Of a DNA stretch of 64,000 nt, positions 11,725 through 18,127 are shown in pieces. The notes below the pieces were generated by a model that saw only the letters and a program-made list of their open reading frames with translations, had not been told where the DNA came from and ran no database searches. The position numbers were made by a program, and so were the translations under genes. The stretch's first letter is position 1. Each line of letters starts with the position of its first letter. This DNA is from Actinomycetota bacterium (lineage in GTDB: Bacteria > Actinomycetota > Actinomycetes > Propionibacteriales > Propionibacteriaceae), in the NCBI GenBank assembly GCA_020161795.1, contig JAIUOR010000062.1, forward strand, positions 44,823 to 108,822. The letters are read 5' to 3'.

Positions 11725-13209
11725 ATGAAACGACTGGTCATTCTCGGCGGCGGAACCGCCGGCACCATGGTCGCCAACAAGCTGCGCGCCGCGCTGGGAC
11801 GACACGAACTGCACATCACGGTCGTCGACCGCGACGACGCCCACCACTACCAGCCCGGCTACCTGTTCATGCCCTTCGGCATCTACAACACCCACGACAT
11901 CGTCCGCTCGCGGCATCGGTTCATCGCCGACGGCATCGACCTGCTGCTGACCGAGATCGATCGGGTCGATCCGGCCTACCGCATGGTCCACCTGGCCGAC
12001 GGACGAACCCTGGGCTACGACTACCTGGTGATCGCCACCGGTGTCACCCCGCGCCCGGACGCCACCCCGGGCATGCAGGGTGCGCTGTGGGGCGACCGGG
12101 TCCACGAGTTCTACAGCCTCCCCGGCGCGCAGGCGCTGACCGAGGCGATGCGCCGGTTCCGTGGCGGACGACTGGTCGTCCACATCACCGAGATGCCGAT
12201 CAAGTGCCCGGTGGCGCCGCTGGAGTTCACCTTCCTGGCCGACGACTGGCTGCGCAAGCACGGCATCCGCGAGCGGACCGAACTGGTCTACGTCACGCCG
12301 CTGGACGGAGCCTTCACCAAGCCGGTCGCCTCCCGGGAGTTGAACACCGCCCTGACCGACCGCCAGATCGCGCTGGAGACCGACTTCGCCGTCGAGCAGA
12401 TCGACAACGACACCGCCGAGTTGGTCTCCTTCGACGGCCGGCGGATCGGCTTCGACCTGCTGGTCACCGTGCCGCTCAACATGGGCGCCGACTACGTCGC
12501 CCGCTCGGGGATGGGCGACGAGCTCAACCTGGTGCCCTGCGACCAGCACACCATGGCCGCGCTCAACCATCCGGACGTGTACGTGCTGGGCGACGCCGGA
12601 ACCCTGCAGACCTCCAAGGCCGGCTCGGTGGCCCACTTCGCCGCCGACGTCTTCGTCCACAACTTCCTGGACGAGTTCCAGGGCCGCCCGGCCACCCACA
12701 GCTTCGACGGGCACGCGAACTGCTTCATCGAATCCGGCAACCGCAAGGGCATGCTGCTGGACTTCAACTACACCACCGAGCCCTTCACGGGCTCCTTCCC
12801 CCTGCCCGGCGTGGGTCCGTTCCGGCTGCTGGCCGAGACCCACCTCAATCACGTCGGCAAGCTCGCCTTCCGCTGGATCTACTGGAATCTGCTGCTCCCC
12901 GGGCGGCCGATCCCGTTCATTCCCACGACGATGAGCCTGGCCGGCAAGCGGGTTGAATCCGATGTCGGGCCGACCGCGACCGGCCTGCCGGCGCCGGAGC
13001 AGCCCTCCAGCCCAGCACCGCCGCCGCGACCGGCCAAGCCCCGGCTGGAGACCAAACCGCTGGCGGCCCCGCGTCCCGCACCGGCTCCCGCTGCCGCTGC
13101 CGCGGCGCCCGCCATGGCGCCCTCGGGCGGCTACGTCAATCGTCCCGGCGTCGACTCAACCGCCGATCCCGCCACCGTCCTGCCCGACCCGATCGTCCCA
13201 AAGTTCTGA
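11725..13209 (+). CDS. sqr: sulfide:quinone oxidoreductase-like flavoprotein
   Basis: A 494-residue FAD-dependent reductase, probably membrane-peripheral, oxidising sulfide (or a persulfide) and passing electrons to quinone. The N-terminal dinucleotide fold is VILGGGTAGTMVANKL; the second FAD motif is VYVLGDAGTLQTSKAGSVAHF. Candidate redox cysteines are C161 (in EMPIKCPVAPLEF) and C333 (in GHANCFIES), near the pair that carries polysulfide in known SQRs. An amphipathic segment with WIYWNLLLPGRP could dock on the membrane. The last 70 residues are a Pro/Ala-rich tail absent from most homologues. It heads an operon with TusE/DsrC- and DsrE-like genes. Confidence 0.88.
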   Translation: MKRLVILGGGTAGTMVANKLRAALGRHELHITVVDRDDAHHYQPGYLFMPFGIYNTHDIVRSRHRFIADGIDLLLTEIDRVDPAYRMVHLADGRTLGYDYLVIATGVTPRPDATPGMQGALWGDRVHEFYSLPGAQALTEAMRRFRGGRLVVHITEMPIKCPVAPLEFTFLADDWLRKHGIRERTELVYVTPLDGAFTKPVASRELNTALTDRQIALETDFAVEQIDNDTAELVSFDGRRIGFDLLVTVPLNMGADYVARSGMGDELNLVPCDQHTMAALNHPDVYVLGDAGTLQTSKAGSVAHFAADVFVHNFLDEFQGRPATHSFDGHANCFIESGNRKGMLLDFNYTTEPFTGSFPLPGVGPFRLLAETHLNHVGKLAFRWIYWNLLLPGRPIPFIPTTMSLAGKRVESDVGPTATGLPAPEQPSSPAPPPRPAKPRLETKPLAAPRPAPAPAAAAAAPAMAPSGGYVNRPGVDSTADPATVLPDPIVPKF

Positions 13210-13220
13210 AGGAGCCAGCC

Positions 13221-13535
13221 ATGCCCACCACCCTGATCGGCGGCCGTCCGATCGACGTCAACGACGAGGGCTTTCTGGTCGCCTACGACCAATGGGACGA
13301 GAAGCTGGGCGCGGAACTGGGCCGGCTGATCGGCCTGGAACTCACCGACCGGCACTGGGCCGTGCTGCGCTTCCTGCGGATGGACTACCCGGCCCGCGGC
13401 GAGACCGCCACGTTGCGCCGGGCCAGCACCGTCGGCGGTTTCCCGATCAAGGAGTTGTTCGCGCTGTTCCCCGGCAAGCCGGCCAAGAAGATGGCCTACG
13501 TCGCCGGGCTTCCCAAACCCAAGGGCTGTGTCTGA
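13221..13535 (+). CDS. TusE/DsrC-like sulfur-carrier protein with a single C-terminal cysteine
   Basis: A 104-residue member of the DsrC/TusE family. It has the family body (GFLVAYDQWDEKLG, HWAVLRFLRMDY) and the flexible C-terminal arm ending GLPKPKGCV. The penultimate Cys103 (CysA) is the persulfide-carrying residue. The second cysteine of dissimilatory DsrC, 11 residues earlier, is Ala92 here, so the internal trisulfide of DsrC cannot form and a TusE-like relay is more likely. The gene lies 11 bp after sqr and 9 bp before a DsrE-like gene, so the three probably form one operon moving sulfane sulfur from SQR. Confidence 0.88.
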   Translation: MPTTLIGGRPIDVNDEGFLVAYDQWDEKLGAELGRLIGLELTDRHWAVLRFLRMDYPARGETATLRRASTVGGFPIKELFALFPGKPAKKMAYVAGLPKPKGCV

Positions 13536-13544
13536 GGAGGCATC

Positions 13545-14126
13545 ATGACCATCACCGAACCCACCGTCGGCGCCCCCATCGTCCCCGACTTCGGCGGCGA
13601 GGACTGCCCGCTGCCCGCCGAGGCCGAGGCGTCCGAGACCCCGGCCGGCCGCAAGCTGGTGATCATCTGCTCCAAGGGCAACCTCGACATGGCCTACCCG
13701 GGCCTGATCCTGGCCAACGCCGCCCTGGGCGAGGGCATCGAGACCCACCTGTTCTTCACCTTCTGGGGCTTCGACATCATCACCAAGTCGCGGATGGAGG
13801 ACCTGAAGTTCACCATGCTCGGCAACACCGCGATGCACCTCACCCAGGCCCCCAAGCTGCCGATCCCCGCGCTGGCCGGCGCCATCCCCGGGATGACCAA
13901 GATGGCCACCTCGATGATGCGCAAGCAGATCGCCGACCTGGAGATCCCCACCGTCCCCGAACTCCTGGAGCAGATCGTCGAGATGGGCGGCCACCTGTGG
14001 GCCTGCCGGATGTCCTTCGACATGATGCAGCTCAACGAGGCCGACCTATTCGAAGGGGTGGACGCGGTGATCAGCGCCACCGACTTCATGGATCTCTCCG
14101 AAGGGGCACAGATCATCTTCGTCTGA
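13545..14126 (+). CDS. DsrE2-like sulfurtransferase protein
   Basis: A 193-residue DsrE/DsrF-superfamily protein of the DsrE2 type. The core starts at KLVIICSKGNLDMAYPGLILANAA and includes FFTFWGFDIITKSR; the conserved reactive cysteine is Cys154 in LWACRMS, with Cys42 in the first strand and Cys21 in a CPLP motif near the N-terminus. CPxP is the active-site motif of TusA, but no TusA fold follows. These proteins are thought to receive or hand on protein-bound persulfide. It is the last gene of the SQR operon, followed by three hairpins. Confidence 0.87.
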   Translation: MTITEPTVGAPIVPDFGGEDCPLPAEAEASETPAGRKLVIICSKGNLDMAYPGLILANAALGEGIETHLFFTFWGFDIITKSRMEDLKFTMLGNTAMHLTQAPKLPIPALAGAIPGMTKMATSMMRKQIADLEIPTVPELLEQIVEMGGHLWACRMSFDMMQLNEADLFEGVDAVISATDFMDLSEGAQIIFV

Positions 14127-14132
14127 GACCTC

Positions 14133-14343
14133 TCTTCCGACCTGGGCCGGCTTCCGGATCGGAAGACTCCTGCCGCACATTGGGGGTGCGGATCCGTGGC
14201 CCTCGCGATGTCCGATTTCCGCTAGGAATCGTGAGGGCCACGGTGCAGGATTGTCACCATGAACGTCACGTCCGCCGACCTCTCCGCTCGTCGGGAGCCG
14301 GCCTTACTGGCCGAGAGCCAGCCTTCCGGGCTGGCCCTCGGCT
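14133..14343. terminator. three consecutive hairpins after the sulfur operon
   Basis: The 234-bp gap between the DsrE2-like gene and ada-alkA holds three inverted repeats. Arms 14133-14140/14159-14166 are 8 bp (TCTTCCGA) with an 18-nt loop. Arms 14196-14209/14228-14241 are 14 bp with one G-U pair and an 18-nt loop. Arms 14311-14323/14329-14341 are 13 bp with one mismatch and a 5-nt loop. No U-tract follows. The last is the best terminator candidate; the first two, with equal loop size, could be regulatory RNA structures. Confidence 0.5.
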
Positions 14344-14360
14344 CCTAGGGCCGGCCCTCG

Positions 14361-15953
14361 ATGGGAAAGGTCATTCCCGACGCCGCGACCTGCTACAAGG
14401 CGGTGTCCTCGCGCGACCGTCGGTTCGACGGGGTGTTCTACACGGCGGTGGCCACCACCGGCATCTACTGCCGGCCGAGTTGTCCCGCCCGCACCCCGGC
14501 CTTGGCGAATGTCAGGTTCTACCCGACCGCGGCGGCCGCGCAGTCCGCGGGGTACCGGGCCTGCAAGCGGTGTATCCCCGACGCCACTCCGGGCAGCCCG
14601 CAGTGGGACGTCCAGGCCACCACCGCCGGGCGCGCCATGCGGCTGATCGCCGACGGGGTGGTCGACCGCGAGGGCGTAGGCGGGCTGGCGTCCCATCTCG
14701 GCTACACCCCGCGGCACCTCACCAGGGTGCTCACCACCGAACTCGGCGCCGGGCCGCTCGCCCTGGCGCGCGCCCGCCGCGCCCAGACCGCCCGCTCCCT
14801 GATCGATGCCACGCCACTGAGCTTCGCCGAGATCGCGTTCGCGGCCGGCTTCGACTCCGTCCGCCAGTTCAACGACACCGTGCGCGCGGTCTACGGGACG
14901 ACCCCGACCCAGCTTCGCGGCCGGCGCGGACGTCCCCCGACCACACCGGGAACGATCCGGCTGCGGGTCGCCGTCCGCACCCCCTTCCACGGCAGCGGGC
15001 TGCTCCGCTTCCTCGGACCACGCACGGTGCCGGGGGTCGAGGCCGTCGGCGACGGCTGGTACGCCCGCACCCTACGGCTGCCGCACGGGCCCGGGACGAT
15101 CCGCGTCGACCTGCCCGATCTGCCGGACCCCGGCTCCGCCACCATCGGGGTCGAACTCGCGCTGGGCGACCTGCGCGACATCACGGCGGCCATCGAACGC
15201 GTCCGCCGGCTCCTGGATGCCGACTGCGATCCGGTGGCGGTCGCGGCCGTGCTCGGCCCCGACCCGATCCTCGGTCCGCTGCTGCGCCACTGGCCCGGGC
15301 AGCGCCTGCCGGGCCACGTGGACGGCGCCGAGGTGGCCGTCCGGGCGATCGTCGGCCAACAGATCTCGGTGGCCGGTGCCCGGACCGTCCTGACCCGCCT
15401 CGTCCACGAGCACGGCGAACCGTTGCCCGCCGACATCTTCGCCAGCGGCTCGTCAGCGGGGTGGAGAACAGAAACCGGGCAATCCGGCCCGGCTGCCGGC
15501 ACTATCCAGGCAGCAGACCGGAATCACCCGGATTCTGCGGGGCTCACCCGCCTGTTCCCGTCGCCGGAAGCCCTGGCGGCCCTCGATCCGGCGGATCTGC
15601 CGATGCCTCGTGCCCGGGGACGGGCGCTGGTCGGGTTGTGCCGGGCTTTGGCCGACGGCGATCTCGCGCTCGATCGCGGCCCGGATCGCCACCAGACCCG
15701 GCACCACCTGCTCGCGCTCCCGGGCATCGGCGAGTGGACGGCCAGCTACCTGGCGATCCGTGCCCTCGGCGACCCGGACGCCTTCATGCCCACCGACCTG
15801 GGCACGCGCCACGCGCTGGCCCGCCTGGGTCACGACCCCACCCGCGCCGCCACCCTCGCCGAAGCCTGGCGACCGTGGCGCTCCTACGCCCAAGCCCTGC
15901 TCTGGCAGACGCTGCTCGACCCGGAAGGATGCCCTGATGTGGCACGTGGTTGA
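14361..15953 (+). CDS. alkA: Ada-AlkA fusion: methyl-phosphotriester sensor and 3-methyladenine DNA glycosylase
   Basis: A 530-residue fusion. Residues 1-80 are the Ada zinc domain with four cysteines (C37, C41, C68, C71), C37 being the expected methyl acceptor. Residues 85-185 are an AraC-type HTH (GVGGLASHLGYTPRHLTRVL). The C-terminal part is AlkA: an N-terminal fold, then HhH-GPD with LPGIGEWTASYLAIRAL and the catalytic Asp in FMPTDLGTRHAL. It should sense and repair methylation damage and activate its own operon. A poorly conserved 30-residue insert lies after ADIFASG. The ogt start overlaps its end by 17 bases. The same fusion and neighbour occur in mycobacteria. Confidence 0.95.
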   Translation: MGKVIPDAATCYKAVSSRDRRFDGVFYTAVATTGIYCRPSCPARTPALANVRFYPTAAAAQSAGYRACKRCIPDATPGSPQWDVQATTAGRAMRLIADGVVDREGVGGLASHLGYTPRHLTRVLTTELGAGPLALARARRAQTARSLIDATPLSFAEIAFAAGFDSVRQFNDTVRAVYGTTPTQLRGRRGRPPTTPGTIRLRVAVRTPFHGSGLLRFLGPRTVPGVEAVGDGWYARTLRLPHGPGTIRVDLPDLPDPGSATIGVELALGDLRDITAAIERVRRLLDADCDPVAVAAVLGPDPILGPLLRHWPGQRLPGHVDGAEVAVRAIVGQQISVAGARTVLTRLVHEHGEPLPADIFASGSSAGWRTETGQSGPAAGTIQAADRNHPDSAGLTRLFPSPEALAALDPADLPMPRARGRALVGLCRALADGDLALDRGPDRHQTRHHLLALPGIGEWTASYLAIRALGDPDAFMPTDLGTRHALARLGHDPTRAATLAEAWRPWRSYAQALLWQTLLDPEGCPDVARG

Positions 15954-16407
15954 CACCCCGATCGGACCGCTACGGCTGGTCGCAGCAGGCGGCGCGCTGA
16001 CCGCCATCGAGTTCTCGCCGTTCCGCGACCGCGCCACCGACGAGGTGACGGACGAGGAACCCGTCCTGCTGCAGGCCGCCGCCCAGCTGGCCCAGTACTT
16101 TGCCGGCGAACGCACCGAGTTCGATCTGCCGCTGGCACCGAAGGGCACCCCCTTCCAACAGCGGGTCTGGGCCGAACTGGTCAAGATCGGCTACGGCCAG
16201 ACCGCCAGCTACGGCGATATCGCGCACCGGCTCGGCCTCACCAACGCCGCCTCGCGAGCGGTGGGCGCGGCCAACGGACGCAATCCGATCCCGATCGTCG
16301 TCCCTTGTCATCGCGTGATCGGCGCCGACGGTACGCTCACCGGCTACGCCGGCGGCATCGAGCGCAAGCGGATCCTGCTCGACCTGGAGCGTCCCACGCT
16401 GGTGTGA
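15937..16407 (+). CDS. ogt: methylated-DNA--protein-cysteine methyltransferase
   Basis: A 156-residue suicide enzyme that removes the methyl group from O6-methylguanine. The acceptor motif is VPCHRVIGADG, preceded by GRNPIPIV; the DNA-binding helix is FQQRVWAELVKIGYGQTASYGDIA. ATG 15937 lies inside the last codons of ada-alkA, so the two are translationally coupled. The gene ends CTGGTGTGA, half of an inverted repeat shared with the converging monooxygenase gene. Confidence 0.95.
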   Translation: MWHVVDTPIGPLRLVAAGGALTAIEFSPFRDRATDEVTDEEPVLLQAAAQLAQYFAGERTEFDLPLAPKGTPFQQRVWAELVKIGYGQTASYGDIAHRLGLTNAASRAVGAANGRNPIPIVVPCHRVIGADGTLTGYAGGIERKRILLDLERPTLV

Positions 16408-16426
16408 CCTGGCCAGCTCACACCAG
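16399..16426. terminator. bidirectional hairpin made from the stop regions of ogt and the monooxygenase gene
   Basis: CTGGTGTGA (16399-16407) and TCACACCAG (16418-16426) form a perfect 9-bp stem around a 10-nt loop. Each arm is the final Leu-Val-stop of one convergent gene. No U-tract on either side; a role as shared terminator is inferred. Confidence 0.55.
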
Positions 16427-16726
16427 GAAGGTGGCCTCCGGGAAGACCTGGCTGTACTTCTGGGAGCGCCGGGGCTCGGCCATCATGTCGGCCACGGTGT
16501 CGCGCCAGAGCGCGTAGTGGGCGGTCTCCTTGTGCGCCAGGGCGGCCTCCGGGCTGCGGTAGACCTCGACCAGCACGAACTGGGTGGGGTCGTCGGCGGA
16601 CTGCAGCACGTCGAACCGGGAGATCCCCGGCTCATGGATCGAGTGGCGCGCGTTCTCGGCTGAGGCGGCCGCGAACTGGTCGACCTGATCGGCCTTGACG
16701 TGCACGAGGACATGGACGGTGATCAT
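16418..16726 (-). CDS. antibiotic biosynthesis monooxygenase (ABM) domain protein
   Basis: A 102-residue ferredoxin-like alpha+beta protein of the ABM/YgiN/LsrG type. It starts [33 protein letters not shown], continues [37 protein letters not shown] and ends with [15 protein letters not shown]. Members act without cofactor as quinol monooxygenases or small-molecule isomerases; the substrate cannot be told here. ATG 16726 has CTGGAG just upstream. It converges on ogt and is divergent from an MFS gene. Confidence 0.87.
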   Translation of the reverse strand: MITVHVLVHVKADQVDQFAAASAENARHSIHEPGISRFDVLQSADDPTQFVLVEVYRSPEAALAHKETAHYALWRDTVADMMAEPRRSQKYSQVFPEATFLV

Positions 16727-16856
16727 GCTCCAGTCTCCGCCAATCCAGCGCTGCGCGCACCCCGGGACCGGCCTCGATTCCTCCGATTTGCACGCCGCGG
16801 GGCGCAGTGACAATCTGGAGGGCTGGCCTGGCCGGCTTCGTCACCGGAGAACTCCC

Positions 16857-18116
16857 ATGAACCTCCCCGCGTCCACGCGTGCCCTCGTCGCGAACCAACC
16901 GTTCGTGACGCTGCTGGCTGCCCGGACGATCTCGATGCTCGGCATGGCCTTCGCGCCGGTGGCATTGGCCTTCGGGGTGCTGCGGCTGCCGGGAGCGGAC
17001 GCGGGCACGCTCTCGCTCGTCCTGGTCGCGCAGACCACCCCGCAGGTGCTGTTCATGCTGGCCGGCGGCGTGGTCGCCGACCGCTATCCGCGAGCGGTGG
17101 TGCTGCGCTGGGGCGAGTTCCTTACCGGCATCGCGCTGTCGGCGATCGGGCTCATGATGCTCTCTGGCCATACCCCGCTGTGGGCGCTCTGCGCGGCGGC
17201 GGCACTGGCCGGAACCGCCTCGGCCGCGGTCTACCCGGCGCTGACCGGCATCATCCCCGACCTCGTGCCGGCACCGCAGTTGCAGCAGGCCAACGCCTGG
17301 CTGAGCGGCGGCGCGTCCGCGGCCAGGCTGGCCGGCCTGGTGGCCGGTGGCGCGGTGGTGATCTGGCTGGGCGGCGGCTGGGCGATGGTCACGGCCGGCG
17401 CGTTCTACCTGGTCGCGGGGGTTCTGGTGCTCGGGCTGCCGAAGATCTCGGCCACCCTGGCCAGCACCGCGGAGAGCCCGGTGCGCCAACTCATCGACGG
17501 CTGGGGGGAGTTCCGTTCCCGGCAGTGGGTGTGGGTCGTCACGCTGCAGTTCTCGCTGATGATCATGGTGCTGCAGGCCGCGCACGGCGTCTTCGGCCCG
17601 GTGGTGGCCGAGACCGAACTGGGTGGCCCGGCGACCTGGACGACCTTCCTGGCTGCGGAGGCGGTCGGCGCCGTAGCCGGGGTCGCGCTGGCCTTCGTCT
17701 GGAAGCCCAGCCGGCCGATCCTGGTCGCCACCCTGCTGACCTTCTGCGCGGGCATCCCCGCGATCCTGCTGGGCGTCAGCGCACCGCTGTTGCCGCTGGT
17801 GCTCGCGGCCTTCGCGATGGGTGCCAGCTTCGAGCTCTTCGGGGTGTGGTGGATGACCGCCATGCAGAACGAGGTGCCGGCGGAGGCGCTCTCGCGAGTG
17901 GCCTCCTACGACGCGCTGGGATCGCTGATGCTCGGCCCGGTCGGGCTGATGCTGGCCGGGCCGGCCACCGTGCTGTTCGGCGTCCACACCGCGCTGATCG
18001 GTGCCGGCGTGGTCAGCCTGTTCACCACCGGGCTGGCCCTGCTCTCCCCCGAGGTGAGGCAGCTGCGGGCGCGCACCACGGCGGTCGCCGATCCCGAGGT
18101 CGCCGCTACCGCCTGA
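16857..18116 (+). CDS. major facilitator superfamily transporter (EntS/MefA-like)
   Basis: A 419-residue membrane protein with about twelve predicted helices. The loop between helices 2 and 3 carries GGVVADRYPRAVVLRWGEF, an MFS motif A variant. The layout resembles small-molecule exporters of the EntS/MefA group. ATG 16857 is preceded by GGAG. It faces a convergent ABC permease gene; CTGAG/CTCAG (18113-18117, 18127-18131) repeats around the two stop codons. Substrate unknown. Confidence 0.9.
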   Translation: MNLPASTRALVANQPFVTLLAARTISMLGMAFAPVALAFGVLRLPGADAGTLSLVLVAQTTPQVLFMLAGGVVADRYPRAVVLRWGEFLTGIALSAIGLMMLSGHTPLWALCAAAALAGTASAAVYPALTGIIPDLVPAPQLQQANAWLSGGASAARLAGLVAGGAVVIWLGGGWAMVTAGAFYLVAGVLVLGLPKISATLASTAESPVRQLIDGWGEFRSRQWVWVVTLQFSLMIMVLQAAHGVFGPVVAETELGGPATWTTFLAAEAVGAVAGVALAFVWKPSRPILVATLLTFCAGIPAILLGVSAPLLPLVLAAFAMGASFELFGVWWMTAMQNEVPAEALSRVASYDALGSLMLGPVGLMLAGPATVLFGVHTALIGAGVVSLFTTGLALLSPEVRQLRARTTAVADPEVAATA

Positions 18117-18127
18117 GGACGCACCGC

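Noticed and set aside
12953..15937. A 994-codon plus-strand open frame crossing the whole sulfur operon and ada-alkA.
   Set aside because: It overlaps four well-supported genes in another frame; its product is Arg/Pro/Gly-rich with no recognisable domain, typical of a shifted frame in GC-rich coding DNA.
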